A DNA stretch of 64,000 nt, taken from positions 1 through 64,000 of the forward strand of contig CACWQH010000001.1 of NCBI GenBank assembly GCA_902762955.1. Reading direction: 5' to 3'. The first letter of the stretch is position 1, and every line of letters begins with the position of its first letter. A program made the translations under genes and the position numbers. Shown here piece after piece: positions 9,280 to 19,576 of this stretch. The DNA comes from an uncultured Lachnospiraceae bacterium (GTDB lineage: Bacteria; Bacillota; Clostridia; Lachnospirales; Lachnospiraceae). Under the pieces are notes generated by a model. That model did not search any database. It was not told where the DNA came from and saw only the letters and a list, made by a program, of their open reading frames with translations.

Positions 9280-12200
9280 CTAATTCATAAACTCAGAAAA
9301 GGCTTCTATCTGTGCCTTTTCCCTGCTAAGTCCCTGTTCCTCATACTTAGCGGTAAGTCTTAACATCTGTTTATAATCACCGGCTATAATCTTTTTAAAT
9401 TTAGGAATGTAATCATCAAAATTATCTATTATATCCTGACCCTTCTTTGAACCCGTTGCCTTAACGTGTTCCTCTATCAAGGCCTTAAGCTCCTCACGGT
9501 CAATCTTACTGTCAAGCTTTTCGGTTATAACGAGCTGCTTATTTAAATTCTTATACAGGCTGTTATGCTCATCCAAAACATAAGCCACTCCGCCGCTCAT
9601 ACCTGCGGCAAAGTTCTTGCCGGTTGGGCCTAAGATTACCGCAACACCGCCTGTCATATATTCACAGCCGTGCTCACCGACACCCTCAACTACGGTCGTT
9701 GCACCGGAATTTCTTACGCAGAATCTCTCACCTGCCATACCTGCTATAAATGCCTTTCCCGAAGTCGCACCGTAAAGCGCTACATTTCCGATAATGATAT
9801 TGTCCTCCGAATTGTAAGCTGCCTCCTTAGGCGCTTTTACGATAAGCTTTCCGCCTGATAAGCCCTTACCAAAATAATCATTGCTGTCACCGGTAAGGTT
9901 AATCGTAAGTCCCTTAGGGATAAATGCACCGAAGCTCTGACCGCCTGCACCCTTACAATCTAAAACTATAGTATCATCATCAAGTCCGTCCGGATGATTT
10001 CTTGTAATCTCTGCGCCGATAAGCGTACCAAAGGTTCTGTCGATATTGGTAAGCCTGGTTTCAAGCTTTATGTCCGTTCCCTTTTTAATTGCTGTCTGAA
10101 GCTTCTTATCAAGCAGAAGCTTTTCATCCTTTGTATCCTCAAGCTTAAAGTCATATGCCTTATCTGCATGGAAGGTCATAAGCTCATGATCTATATCCGA
10201 AAGATTAACTATAATCTTGCTTAAATCAATCTTCTCCTCCTTCTCATTTAGATGTTCCTTCTTCTTAAGAAGGTCTGTTCTTCCGACCATTTCATCTATG
10301 GTTCTTACACCGAGCTTAGCCATGTATTCTCTAAGCTCTCTTGCTATAAATCTCATAAAGTTTTCAACATACTCTGCCTTGCCGATAAATCTCTCACGAA
10401 GCTTTGGATTCTGAGTAGCGATACCCATAGGGCAGGTATCCAGATTACAAACTCTCATCATAACACAGCCAAGAGTTACAAGCGGTGCAGTTGCAAATCC
10501 GAATTCCTCTGCTCCAAGAAGACATGCTATAGCAACATCTCTACCGCTCATAAGCTTACCGTCTGTCTCGATAACCACCTGGTTACGCAGTCCGTTTAAA
10601 AGCAGTGTCTGATGTGTCTCTGCAAGTCCAAGTTCCCAAGGAAGTCCTGCATTGTGAATGGAGCTAAGTGGTGCTGCACCCGTTCCTCCGTCATAGCCGG
10701 ACACAAGGATTACCTGTGCACCCGCCTTTGCAACACCGGCTGCTACAGTACCGACACCGGCTTCCGAAACAAGCTTAACGGATATTCTTGCATTCTTATT
10801 TGCATTTTTTAAATCATAAATAAGCTGTGCTAAATCCTCGATAGAGTAAATGTCATGATGAGGCGGTGGGGATATAAGACTGACACCAGGAGTGGAATGT
10901 CTGGTCTTAGCTATCCAAGGATAAACCTTTTTTCCCGGAAGATGTCCGCCCTCACCCGGTTTAGCACCCTGTGCCATCTTAATCTGTATTTCTCTTGCAC
11001 TTACAAGATATTTGCTGGTTACGCCAAATCTTCCGCTCGCAACCTGCTTTATCGCAGAGCTTCTGTCATGTGAAGTTCCTGCCGAAGCAAGTCTCTCATC
11101 ACTCTCTCCGCCCTCTCCACTGTTAGACTTACCGTGAAGGTGATTCATGGCAACCGCAAGTGCCTCATGAGCCTCCTCGGATATGGAACCGTAGGACATG
11201 GCTCCTGTCTTAAATCTTTTTACGATCTCATCCTCCGACTCTACCTCATCAATAGATATGCCGCTTTCAGGATAATTAAAATCTATAAGACTTCTTAAAT
11301 AGCCTGTTTTCTCACTGTCGACCATACTTGTGTACTGCTTGAACTTATCGTAATTACCTTCTCTGGTTGCAGTCTGAAGCATATGTATGGTCTGTGGATT
11401 ATATCTGTGTGCCTCACCCTGACTTCTCATCTTGTGTCTTCCTACAGATGAAAGTGTAAGGTCACTGTTTAAGCCAAGAGGATCAAAGGCTTTAGAGTGC
11501 TCTTTATCCACTCTCTTAGCTATATCATCAAGGGTGATTCCTCCGACTCTGCTGACGGTTCCCGTAAAGTACTCGTCTATAACCTCTTTGGATATACCTA
11601 TTGCCTCAAATATCTTACTGCCCTGATAGGACTGGATGGTTGAAATACCCATCTTGGATGCTATCTTAACTATGCCGTGCAAAACCGCATCATCATAATC
11701 ATTTACCGCCGCATAATAATCCTTATCAAGCCTTCCCTCATCTATAAGTTCCTGTATGGAAGAATGAGCAAGATACGGATTGACAGCACAAGCACCAAAG
11801 CCAAGCAAGGTTGCAAAATGATGCACCTGACGAGGCTCTCCTGATTCAAGAATAAGTGACATAGCTGTACATTTCTTGGTCTGAACGAGGTATTTATGAA
11901 CTGCTGCCACCGCAAGAAGCGAAGGTATGGCAACATGATTTTCATCGACTCCCCTGTCAGAGAGAATCAGTATATTTGCGCCCTCTTTGTAAGCTTTATC
12001 AACCTCAACAAAAAGATGATCGATTACTCTCTTCATAGGTGTGCTCTTATAATAAAGAGTTGAAACCTTGGCAACCTTAAAGCCGGGCTTATTCATCTTC
12101 TCAATCTTAAGAAGGTCAAGGTCTGTAAGTATAGGATTGTGTATCTTTAATACCTGACAATTCTCAGGCTTTTCCTCAAGAAGATTACCGTTTTTACCCA

Positions 12201-13818
12201 CATAGACCGTAGTCGAGGTAACTATCTTTTCTCTCTCCGCATCTATAGGCGGATTGGTAACCTGTGCAAAAAGCTGTTTGAAATAATAAAACAGCGGCTG
12301 GTACTCCTCGGAAAGTACCGCAATAGGTGTATCAACACCCATGGCACCTATAGCCTCTGCACCGTTAAGTGCCATATTTCTTATACCCTCCTGATAATCC
12401 TCATAGGAATATCCAAATGCCTTTTGAAGTCTCTGCCTTTCCTCATTTGTGTAGGATATAACCTTTTCATTTGGAATCTTAATGTCGTGAAGCTCCAAAA
12501 GACTGCTGTCAAGCCACTCTCCGTAAGGCTCCTTTTTAGCATATTTTTCCTTTATCTCCTCATCGGAAAGAATGACCTTATTAATCGTGTCTACCAAAAG
12601 CATCTTGCCCGGATGAAGTCTTTCCTTCTTTAAAATGTGCCGCTCATCAAGTGAAAGAACTCCCACCTCAGATGAAAGGATAAGTCTTCCGTCATCCATA
12701 ACATAATATCTTGATGGTCTAAGGCCATTTCTGTCAAGGATAGCGCCCATCACATCTCCGTCTGAAAAAAGGATTGATGCAGGTCCGTCCCAAGGCTCAA
12801 GCATGGTTGCATAATACTGATAAAAATCTCTTTCCTCCTGGGTAAGGGTATCGTTGTGTGCCCAAGGCTCAGGTATCATAATCATGGCTGCAAGCGGCAG
12901 ATCCATACCACTCATAACAAGGAATTCAAGGGTATTGTCAAGCATGGCAGAGTCGGAACCACTCTGTGATATAACCGGAAGAACCTTGGTCATATCATCT
13001 GCTGAAAAATGATCCGAATGCATGGTTTCTTCTCTTGCAAGCATCTTATCAGCATTACCCTTAATAGTATTAATCTCTCCGTTATGTACGATAAATCTGT
13101 TAGGATGAGCTCTCTCCCAGCTTGGATTGGTATTGGTTGAAAATCTCGAGTGAACCATGGCTATAGCTGAATCATAATCCTCATCCTGTAAATCCTTGAA
13201 AAATGTCCTAAGCTGTCCTACTAAAAACATACCCTTATAAACTATAGTTCTGCATGAAAGCGACGGAACATAGGTATTGTCATTACTCTGTTCAAATTCT
13301 CTTCTTATAACATAAAGCTTTCTGTCGAATTCAAGGTCTGTCAAAGGTGTATCCGGTCTTTTAATAAAGGCCTGATATATCGAAGGCATACACTCTCTTG
13401 CCCTGCTTCCTAATACTTCAGGTACAATATCCACCTCTCTCCAGCCTAAAAATTCAAGCTTATCCTTTGCCACAATTATCTCAAACATCTTCTTGGCCTG
13501 ACTTCTTTGCAGCTCATTTTGAGGGAAGAAAAACATACCTACCGCATATTCTCTTTCGTTTCCGATTTCTATGTTTATTTCCTTACAAATCTTCTTAAAG
13601 AACTTATGTGATATCTGTGTAAGGATACCTACACCGTCACCGGTTTTTCCTTCTGCATCCTTACCGGCACGATGCTCAAGGTTTTCCACTATGCTTAAAG
13701 CATCCTTTACAACATCGTGTGACTTTACTCCGTTTATATTGACGATTGCGCCTATACCGCAGTTGTCATGTTCAAAGCTTTGGTTATATAATCCATTCTC
13801 TATAATTTGTTGGTTCAT
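9280..13818 (-). CDS. gltB: Glutamate synthase large subunit
   Basis: 1512 residues, full length. It transfers the glutamine amide to 2-oxoglutarate, giving two glutamates. The Ntn-type glutaminase domain begins at Cys20 ([10 protein letters not shown]) after a short propeptide and runs to about 430. A central linker domain follows, then the FMN/Fe-S synthase domain (about 830-1200, with [13 protein letters not shown] and the cluster region [13 protein letters not shown]). The GXGXG beta-helix is C-terminal ([20 protein letters not shown]). Its ATG overlaps the pyrG stop (ATGA), a translational coupling that places glutamate synthesis under the pyrG leader. Confidence 0.97.
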   Translation of the reverse strand: MNQQIIENGLYNQSFEHDNCGIGAIVNINGVKSHDVVKDALSIVENLEHRAGKDAEGKTGDGVGILTQISHKFFKKICKEINIEIGNEREYAVGMFFFPQNELQRSQAKKMFEIIVAKDKLEFLGWREVDIVPEVLGSRARECMPSIYQAFIKRPDTPLTDLEFDRKLYVIRREFEQSNDNTYVPSLSCRTIVYKGMFLVGQLRTFFKDLQDEDYDSAIAMVHSRFSTNTNPSWERAHPNRFIVHNGEINTIKGNADKMLAREETMHSDHFSADDMTKVLPVISQSGSDSAMLDNTLEFLVMSGMDLPLAAMIMIPEPWAHNDTLTQEERDFYQYYATMLEPWDGPASILFSDGDVMGAILDRNGLRPSRYYVMDDGRLILSSEVGVLSLDERHILKKERLHPGKMLLVDTINKVILSDEEIKEKYAKKEPYGEWLDSSLLELHDIKIPNEKVISYTNEERQRLQKAFGYSYEDYQEGIRNMALNGAEAIGAMGVDTPIAVLSEEYQPLFYYFKQLFAQVTNPPIDAEREKIVTSTTVYVGKNGNLLEEKPENCQVLKIHNPILTDLDLLKIEKMNKPGFKVAKVSTLYYKSTPMKRVIDHLFVEVDKAYKEGANILILSDRGVDENHVAIPSLLAVAAVHKYLVQTKKCTAMSLILESGEPRQVHHFATLLGFGACAVNPYLAHSSIQELIDEGRLDKDYYAAVNDYDDAVLHGIVKIASKMGISTIQSYQGSKIFEAIGISKEVIDEYFTGTVSRVGGITLDDIAKRVDKEHSKAFDPLGLNSDLTLSSVGRHKMRSQGEAHRYNPQTIHMLQTATREGNYDKFKQYTSMVDSEKTGYLRSLIDFNYPESGISIDEVESEDEIVKRFKTGAMSYGSISEEAHEALAVAMNHLHGKSNSGEGGESDERLASAGTSHDRSSAIKQVASGRFGVTSKYLVSAREIQIKMAQGAKPGEGGHLPGKKVYPWIAKTRHSTPGVSLISPPPHHDIYSIEDLAQLIYDLKNANKNARISVKLVSEAGVGTVAAGVAKAGAQVILVSGYDGGTGAAPLSSIHNAGLPWELGLAETHQTLLLNGLRNQVVIETDGKLMSGRDVAIACLLGAEEFGFATAPLVTLGCVMMRVCNLDTCPMGIATQNPKLRERFIGKAEYVENFMRFIARELREYMAKLGVRTIDEMVGRTDLLKKKEHLNEKEEKIDLSKIIVNLSDIDHELMTFHADKAYDFKLEDTKDEKLLLDKKLQTAIKKGTDIKLETRLTNIDRTFGTLIGAEITRNHPDGLDDDTIVLDCKGAGGQSFGAFIPKGLTINLTGDSNDYFGKGLSGGKLIVKAPKEAAYNSEDNIIIGNVALYGATSGKAFIAGMAGERFCVRNSGATTVVEGVGEHGCEYMTGGVAVILGPTGKNFAAGMSGGVAYVLDEHNSLYKNLNKQLVITEKLDSKIDREELKALIEEHVKATGSKKGQDIIDNFDDYIPKFKKIIAGDYKQMLRLTAKYEEQGLSREKAQIEAFSEFMN

Positions 13819-15419
13819 ACCTTTTCCTCCCTTTTTAACGCAGCTTCTATCAATCCATAAAATAATGGGTGTGGATCATCCGGTCGTGATTTGAACTCGG
13901 GATGTGCCTGAGTTGCCACAAAGTAAGGATGATCTTTTAGCTCTATCATTTCTACTATTCTGCCGTCAGGTGATAGTCCTGAAAGTATCATTCCATTTTC
14001 GATAAGCTTTTCTCTGTAGTCATTATTTACTTCATATCTATGTCTGTGTCTTTCCGATATATCAAGCTTACCATACAGCTTCGCTGCCCTTGTTCCTTCC
14101 TTTAATACACAAGGATATGCACCAAGCCTCAAGGTTCCTCCAATATTTACCACTCCGTTTTGCTCCGGCATAAGGGCTATAACCGGATTTTTTGTATCAG
14201 GCTCAAGCTCAATGCTTGCGGCATCCTTTATGCCTATTACATTTCTTGCAAATTCTATAATAGCAAGCTGCATTCCGAGACATATGCCAAGATACGGTAT
14301 ATTTTTTTCTCTCGCATACCTTATGGCAAGTATCTTTCCTTCCGTTCCTCGTGGACCAAAGCCTCCCGGAACAAGTATTCCGTCCGTATCATGAAGAAAT
14401 TCTTCTATATTTTCACTTGTAAGCTTTTCAGCATCTATCCATCTTATATTTACTTCAGCATGATTGGCTATACCTGCATGTTTCAATGCTTCCGCCACAC
14501 TCAAATATGCATCATGAAGTGCAACATATTTTCCAACCAAGGATATAGTAACCTTATTGTTCGGATGAATTAATCTTGAAACCATATCCTTCCACTTATC
14601 AAGGTCAGGCTCCGGACAAGGAAGCTTAAGGCATTCGCAGACAGCCTGTGCAAGCTTTTCCTTCTCCAACATAAGCGGAACCTCGTAGAGCGAAGGTGCA
14701 TCAAGATTCTGTAAAACGTGCTCTTTCTTTACATTACAGAATAACGCAATCTTTTCCCGCATATTGTCATCTATCGGATAATCCGAACGACATACCAGAA
14801 TGTCCGGCCATATACCCATACTCTGAAGTGCCTTGACACTTGCCTGTGTCGGCTTGGTCTTCATTTCCCCCGAAGCCTTAAGATATGGGATAAGCGTAAC
14901 CTGAATCATAATCGCATTTTCTCTTCCTACTTCAGCCTGAAACTGCCTTATGGCTTCAAGGAATGGCTGGCTCTCTATATCTCCCACCGTGCCGCCGACC
15001 TCTATAATCGAGATTGTATAATCATCATTATTATCCTTATAAATGTGGTCCTTTATCTCATTGGTAATATGCGGAATAACCTGAACCGTACCTCCGCCGT
15101 ATTCTCCGCGTCTTTCCTTATTTAAGACCGACCAGTATATTTTTCCTGTTGTAATATTGGAATTATGATTGAGACTTTCATTTATGAATCTTTCGTAATG
15201 TCCTAAATCAAGGTCTGTCTCCGTTCCGTCATCCGTTACGAAAACCTCACCATGCTGTATAGGATTCATAGTTCCGGGATCAACATTGATGTAAGGGTCA
15301 AACTTCTGCATTGTAACCCTGTATCCTCTTGCCTTGAGGAGTCTTCCAAGCGAGGCAGCGGTGATACCTTTGCCCAGTCCCGATACAACTCCACCTGTTA
15401 CAAATACATACTTAACCAT
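13815..15419 (-). CDS. pyrG: CTP synthase
   Basis: 534 residues. It converts UTP to CTP with ATP and glutamine-derived ammonia. The N-terminal amidoligase domain starts [16 protein letters not shown]. The C-terminal class I glutaminase has [11 protein letters not shown] (nucleophile Cys) and [12 protein letters not shown] (His, Glu). The frame is open a further 15 codons upstream, but the family-typical start at 15417-15419 has GGGAGG nine bases away, so I use it. A promoter and a hexaloop/terminator leader precede it, the same device as at glnN and the ammonium channel. First gene of an operon with gltB and gltD. Confidence 0.97.
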   Translation of the reverse strand: MVKYVFVTGGVVSGLGKGITAASLGRLLKARGYRVTMQKFDPYINVDPGTMNPIQHGEVFVTDDGTETDLDLGHYERFINESLNHNSNITTGKIYWSVLNKERRGEYGGGTVQVIPHITNEIKDHIYKDNNDDYTISIIEVGGTVGDIESQPFLEAIRQFQAEVGRENAIMIQVTLIPYLKASGEMKTKPTQASVKALQSMGIWPDILVCRSDYPIDDNMREKIALFCNVKKEHVLQNLDAPSLYEVPLMLEKEKLAQAVCECLKLPCPEPDLDKWKDMVSRLIHPNNKVTISLVGKYVALHDAYLSVAEALKHAGIANHAEVNIRWIDAEKLTSENIEEFLHDTDGILVPGGFGPRGTEGKILAIRYAREKNIPYLGICLGMQLAIIEFARNVIGIKDAASIELEPDTKNPVIALMPEQNGVVNIGGTLRLGAYPCVLKEGTRAAKLYGKLDISERHRHRYEVNNDYREKLIENGMILSGLSPDGRIVEMIELKDHPYFVATQAHPEFKSRPDDPHPLFYGLIEAALKREEKV

Positions 15420-15454
15420 CTTTGGTCCCTCCCTATCGATATTTTTATATAAAG

Positions 15455-15496
15455 AAAAAGGCACTTCGAGTGTTAAACTCGAAGCGCCTTTGCTTC
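15455..15496 (-). promoter_or_regulatory. Antitermination leader of pyrG-gltBD
   Basis: Two mutually exclusive RNA hairpins. The first is GAAGC-AAAGGC-GCUUC (15481-15496), a 5-bp stem with a hexaloop having A at position 1 and G at position 4. The second is an intrinsic terminator whose left stem starts at GGCGCUUCGAG and closes with CUCGAAGUGCC (15460-15488), followed by five U. Forming the hexaloop hairpin consumes the left half of the terminator stem. The A1/G4 hexaloop is the published recognition rule for ANTAR proteins such as EutV. Only one such hairpin is seen; the usual upstream partner is not evident. Confidence 0.8.
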
Positions 15497-15505
15497 ATCT
15501 CTAAT

Positions 15506-15534
15506 ATATTAATTGTTTGGTCGGAAAATGTCAA
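15506..15534 (-). promoter_or_regulatory. Promoter of pyrG-gltB-gltD
   Basis: TTGACA (15529-15534), 17 bp spacer, TAATAT (15506-15511). The predicted start lies near 15498, so the hexaloop hairpin begins within the first few transcribed bases. Confidence 0.7.
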
Positions 15535-15542
15535 GGGGAAAT

Positions 15543-18500
15543 TTATTTAGCTCCATACCACCCTATGCCTTCTCCTTTCCAACCGAGACTTACAAGCCAG
15601 TCATTTTCCTGTTTGCTTGTTGTATAGTTGTGGCTTCCTGCCTTTGCATTAGGATTATATTGTCTATATAAAGGAACAGACTTTAAATCATCTGAATACC
15701 AGCCTATACCTTCATATTTCCATCCAACTTTAACAAGGTAATCGCGTTCAGTCTCACTCTTAGTATAGTGATGGTCACCTGCATTTTTATTATACAGACG
15801 ATATACCGGTGTATTTGATTTAACCGGAGCTTTCCAACCTATACCTTCATATCTCCAGCCTAAACTTACAAGTTTGTTTTTCTCATTTACATTGGCAGTA
15901 TAGAAATGTTCACCACTGTTAGGATTATATAATCTGAACATATTAACTGTTCCGTCACTGTTTACATTGTTGACTGTAATTGGATTATATGGGTCTATAG
16001 TATAATAACTCTCTGTTGAACCATCACTCACATACCAGGCTACTAAACCCTTATCGGTATATACCGGCTGGCAATCTGACAACGGCATATTTAATGAAAC
16101 CGTATCAGAGGTAATATTTCCATCTTCATCTATAGTAACTGCCTTTGTTGAAATATAATTATATCCGCTTTTTGAAAATTCCTCCCACATAACGAGGAAA
16201 TGATTATTAGTTAAATTTACAAGTACTGGCGGTCTGGTGATTATATCTCCACCGGCTTCATAATTTGTAAGCTTAACAGACTTTTCATCATTAAAATTCT
16301 TATCGCAGATGCCTACATATACATTTCTTCCACTGCTGCTGCCTGAAATATCAGCATTATATGTAAAAATGCAATTGTTATCAGAAAGTTCAAAGCCTCC
16401 GACAGAATGTCCGGTATAATTTGCACCTGTATTACCTGCTATCTCTACAACAATGTCATATGAGCTTCCTACATCTGTAACCTCATCATCCTTACCAATC
16501 TTTGTTACAACTATTCCTCTTGGATATGCATCTCCATGATCAAGCCTGTATATGTAATTTCCATCATTTTTTATAAACTGGTTAAATGAATGGCTGACAT
16601 ACCCATAGCTAAGATTCATAGTTTCATAATACGAATCACTAAGACTCATATCACTTTCATTTACAACAAAAGTACAATTTGACTGATGTCCGTCAGGCCT
16701 CTCATGGCAGGTATGTACATACAGTTTTCCATTTAGTTCATCCATTCTACATGAACCGGCATCAAAAGGATATGTCGTATATACATCTTTTAAAGGAAGA
16801 CTGCCTTGTTTGGACCAACTCTTTGAATACTTTGTAATTATGTAGCTGTTTGTAGTGGCAGCATCTGTTCCATTATTACCGGATACAACGAAATAGCTGT
16901 CCTTACCTGCATAAAAGCCGCCAAAAAGTTCACCATCAATCGTAATTTCCTTTTTATCCGAAACAGCTCCTGATGAATTAAAATATTCTATATAAAGCTT
17001 GCTGTTACCCACATACTGTGCTCTCATGTATTTACCGTTTCCCAAATCGGTAATGTATGAGGTAACAACTGCGCCGTAAGTAGAATTATTTATCTTATGG
17101 ATATTGCTTGTAGTATTGGCACTGCTGACTTTATTGTAACTTTCAAAGTTATCGATACTGCGCTTGCTGACAGTAATGTTTATCTGTTTTGTTAGATTAT
17201 AAGTATTGCTTTTTACTGTTATCGTTGCCGTACCCGGTTTCCATGCAGTAACGACACCTGCCTTTGATACAGCTACAATTTTATTGTCAGATGAAGTGTA
17301 AGTATAAGTATCTGTAAGATTAGAATTTGTACTTACATTTAAAACCGCTGTATCTCCGGTCTTCATACTTGTAGACGTACTTAATATAAGTTCTGTCGGA
17401 TCAGCTGTATTGATACTCTCGATATAATAAGCACCATCGTTCTTTTCCATAACAACCAATTCATTTCCTACAGACATAACCTTAAATACAGGATATTTTG
17501 TGTTTAATTGTCCGACTTCTTTACCACTACTCAAATCATATTTGGTAATCACATAGTCATCTGTTGCTACCCATATATATTCATTGTTATTCTTTTTAGT
17601 ATATGCCGAAGCTGAACCTATACTTTTTTGGTCAATATATGAGCTTGAAAATTCGGATTTTAAAGCCTTTGTAGCACATTTTATTACAGATGTATCATTT
17701 ACGGCAAAGGACGTAACACTCGTTCCTCCCGTCGAAAGATTTATAGAGGTATTCACCTCTGAAACATCATTATAATTAAATACATTTGAATCCAAGGTAC
17801 CATATGTACCTCCAAGGAAAGCACTTCTTAACGCAAGATATCTTCCTGCATAAAAATCAACAGGATCCATAATTCGGCTATAATAATTCTGATTGAGAAG
17901 CATAAGAGGTTTTTCATTAATATTTAATGTATTGTTTTTGAAGTTACCTGCACAGATAGAATCCATATAATGGTCATATCCCCAGTAACGCCAATTATAA
18001 CTTCCTTTATAATAAAAATTACCGGATGTACTGTCAAATCCGTAAAATTCTCCTACACTTCCGGTGTATTCAACAGATGTTATCAAAGCACCATTTTTTG
18101 TGTAAACTTTGAGATTTTTAGAAATTGGAACAAATATATTTTCATTACCGTCAACACCTAAAACACTTATGCCGGTAAATGATTTTAAAGTACATAATAA
18201 TGTGTATGTTTTAGAATTTAAATCAAATTTATAAATGTAATTTGTATAATTTTCCGTACTTGAAGCATCATACGCATAATTATAGGTACTCCAATACAAA
18301 GCATTATTTCCAAAAAAAGGCTTGCTTTGAATATCTACATCTACCTTGCTGACACTATTATCGCTTAAAGAATAAAAATAAAGATTATAATGTCCGCTTG
18401 AAAGATGCATCAAAAAATAAATTCCGTTATTGGCATCATTTGGATATACCTTATCACTTGATATATTTATATTTAATGTATCTGAAAGCTGATTTACCGT

Positions 18501-18893
18501 ATTGTTTGCTGCTCCCACAAGTCCTTCTTCAATCAGTTCAAAATCTACATCCTCATTAAGATAAAACTTTTCTTCCTCATAATTTGCATCAGTATTGGTA
18601 CTTAAATCTTCTGATATTGCATCTGTACCGGTACTGATTTCAACCTGTTCAAAAGCTATGCTTAATCCATCATCTAAAACAACTTCAGACTCTTCATCTA
18701 CCCAAGTTAAATTATCATCATTGATATAATTAACTACTTCTGCCATAAACTCATCGCTGCTATCATTCGACTCTGCATAGGAAGTTATTCCAAAAAGATT
18801 AATGCACATAAGAAGAATCACAAAAAGGCTCATATGGCATTTAACTTTTTTCGATAGCTTCAATATACCCTGTTTTGTTAATAAATGCTTCAT
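15543..18893 (-). CDS. Large secreted protein with Ig-like (BIG2) domain and three C-terminal DUF5648-type repeats
   Basis: About 1116 residues. A basic N-terminus and hydrophobic stretch (SLFVILLMCINLFGITSYA) look like a signal peptide. Residues about 45-125 are acidic and Ser/Thr-rich. A long region rich in beta-type segments (YIYKFDLNSKTYTL) could be a propeller. A bacterial Ig-like 2 domain is centred near residue 520 (GDTAVLNVSTNSNL ... GTATITVKS). The last 130 residues carry three copies of a repeat with RLYNPNSGEHFYT and GWRYEGIGW, as in DUF5648 modules of clostridial cell-surface proteins. Start: the second ATG (18891-18893) is better spaced from AAAGG than the first (18902). No LPXTG or SLH anchor was seen. 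Function unknown; it sits oddly inside the nitrogen cluster. Confidence 0.85.
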   Translation of the reverse strand: MKHLLTKQGILKLSKKVKCHMSLFVILLMCINLFGITSYAESNDSSDEFMAEVVNYINDDNLTWVDEESEVVLDDGLSIAFEQVEISTGTDAISEDLSTNTDANYEEEKFYLNEDVDFELIEEGLVGAANNTVNQLSDTLNINISSDKVYPNDANNGIYFLMHLSSGHYNLYFYSLSDNSVSKVDVDIQSKPFFGNNALYWSTYNYAYDASSTENYTNYIYKFDLNSKTYTLLCTLKSFTGISVLGVDGNENIFVPISKNLKVYTKNGALITSVEYTGSVGEFYGFDSTSGNFYYKGSYNWRYWGYDHYMDSICAGNFKNNTLNINEKPLMLLNQNYYSRIMDPVDFYAGRYLALRSAFLGGTYGTLDSNVFNYNDVSEVNTSINLSTGGTSVTSFAVNDTSVIKCATKALKSEFSSSYIDQKSIGSASAYTKKNNNEYIWVATDDYVITKYDLSSGKEVGQLNTKYPVFKVMSVGNELVVMEKNDGAYYIESINTADPTELILSTSTSMKTGDTAVLNVSTNSNLTDTYTYTSSDNKIVAVSKAGVVTAWKPGTATITVKSNTYNLTKQINITVSKRSIDNFESYNKVSSANTTSNIHKINNSTYGAVVTSYITDLGNGKYMRAQYVGNSKLYIEYFNSSGAVSDKKEITIDGELFGGFYAGKDSYFVVSGNNGTDAATTNSYIITKYSKSWSKQGSLPLKDVYTTYPFDAGSCRMDELNGKLYVHTCHERPDGHQSNCTFVVNESDMSLSDSYYETMNLSYGYVSHSFNQFIKNDGNYIYRLDHGDAYPRGIVVTKIGKDDEVTDVGSSYDIVVEIAGNTGANYTGHSVGGFELSDNNCIFTYNADISGSSSGRNVYVGICDKNFNDEKSVKLTNYEAGGDIITRPPVLVNLTNNHFLVMWEEFSKSGYNYISTKAVTIDEDGNITSDTVSLNMPLSDCQPVYTDKGLVAWYVSDGSTESYYTIDPYNPITVNNVNSDGTVNMFRLYNPNSGEHFYTANVNEKNKLVSLGWRYEGIGWKAPVKSNTPVYRLYNKNAGDHHYTKSETERDYLVKVGWKYEGIGWYSDDLKSVPLYRQYNPNAKAGSHNYTTSKQENDWLVSLGWKGEGIGWYGAK

Positions 18894-18972
18894 TTTTTTC
18901 ATCCTTTCATAAGTTATATTAAGTCCAATAAAACTATTTTATAATAATGAAAATATAAAATCAATTGTTAAG

Positions 18973-19000
18973 TTGGCTTTATTCTAAATTTAAGTATAAT
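18973..19000 (+). promoter_or_regulatory. Promoter of candidate small RNA
   Basis: TTGGCT (18973-18978), 16 bp spacer, perfect TATAAT (18995-19000). It points away from the minus-strand secreted-protein gene and towards a terminator at 19171-19212, with no open reading frame of note in between. Confidence 0.65.
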
Positions 19001-19006
19001 ATCTCT

Positions 19007-19212
19007 TTATTTGATATATAAGAATATCTCTTTCAATAGATTCAGGCTCCGTAATCCGATATTCTTACCGAACGAATGTGTCGGTAGTTGGCAGGCAACA
19101 GAAAAACCTGAATTCTTGTTAGACAGATGGTGCTAACCGTTGGCGGACAACAGAAAAATTAGTCATTTTAAGAGAGTTGATAATGCTAAAGTATTATTGA
19201 ACTCTCTTTTTT
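19007..19212 (+). ncRNA. Candidate structured small RNA with two related modules (unidentified)
   Basis: About 205 nt bounded by a good promoter and an intrinsic terminator. Two modules (19067-19112 and 19118-19163) share an architecture. Each has a 5-bp hairpin with a similar loop (ACCGA/UCGGU with ACGAAUGUG; GUUAG/CUAAC with ACAGAUGGUG). Next comes a small hairpin GUUG-gcRgR-CAAC, then AGAAAAA and a pairing tail. The first tail, CCUGAAUU, can pair with GAUUCAGG at 19038-19045; that segment lies in the loop of AAGAAUAUC/GAUAUUCUU, so a pseudoknot is possible. I do not recognise it as 6S, SRP, RNase P, tmRNA, T-box or a common riboswitch. No downstream + strand gene follows, so it is more likely a trans-acting RNA than a leader. 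Confidence 0.6.
19171..19212 (+). terminator. Intrinsic terminator of the candidate small RNA
   Basis: Stem AGAGAGTT/AACTCTCT with an additional inner ATAAT/ATTAT pairing, followed by TTTTTT on the + strand. Confidence 0.85.
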
Positions 19213-19261
19213 ATTTTAAACCATTAATAATATATATCGTTTTTATCATGCGAAGCATGAT

Positions 19262-19567
19262 GTCGGTTGGATAGAGGTGTATGTAAGCCCTTGTAGGTTT
19301 CAGATGCTTAGCGTAGCCTTTTGAAACAAGTGAGCACTTAGCTTATAGATAACTTTTCTCCTTGCGTAGCAAGGAGAAAAATAAATAATATCCCACATTT
19401 GCATTTATGCAAAACTGTGGGATATTATTTATTTTTGTTTTTGATATGCATTAGTAGAAAACATATATATATGTTTAGTACTCCTACTTGTTTCAATGAG
19501 TGCGAACGCGCTACGCGAGTATCTGAAAGCCTATAAGGGCTTACATACACCATTCTATCCAACCGAC
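19262..19567. repeat. Fold-back element C (long nested palindrome)
   Basis: Outer arms begin GTCGGTTGGATAG (left) and end CTATCCAACCGAC (right), continuing with GTGTATGTAAGCCC/GGGCTTACATACAC and matching TTTCAGAT/ATCTGAAA. The next layer pairs TTGAAACAAGTGAG with CTTGTTTCAATGAG and carries GAGCACTTAGC and GTTTAGTACTCCT, shared with elements A and D. A small CTCCTTG-CGTAG-CAAGGAG hairpin and a terminator hairpin lie at the centre. The right arm ends 9 bp from the ammonium-channel stop. Together with the small RNA it fills the 680-bp gap between the secreted protein and the ammonium channel. Confidence 0.85.
19383..19430. terminator. Terminator hairpin with TTTGCATTTATGCAAA apex
   Basis: Perfect 15-bp arms AAATAATATCCCACA/TGTGGGATATTATTT around TTTGCATTTATGCAAA, with T-rich flanks on either strand. 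It probably terminates the minus-strand ammonium-channel transcript. The apex recurs in the hairpin after guaB. Confidence 0.75.
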
Positions 19568-19576
19568 CACAAAGCT

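Noticed and set aside
19007..19212. Known RNA classes for the small RNA (6S, SRP, T-box, c-di-GMP, SAM, THF, glycine)
   Set aside because: None of their diagnostic strings or layouts is present. A covariance search would settle it but cannot be run here.
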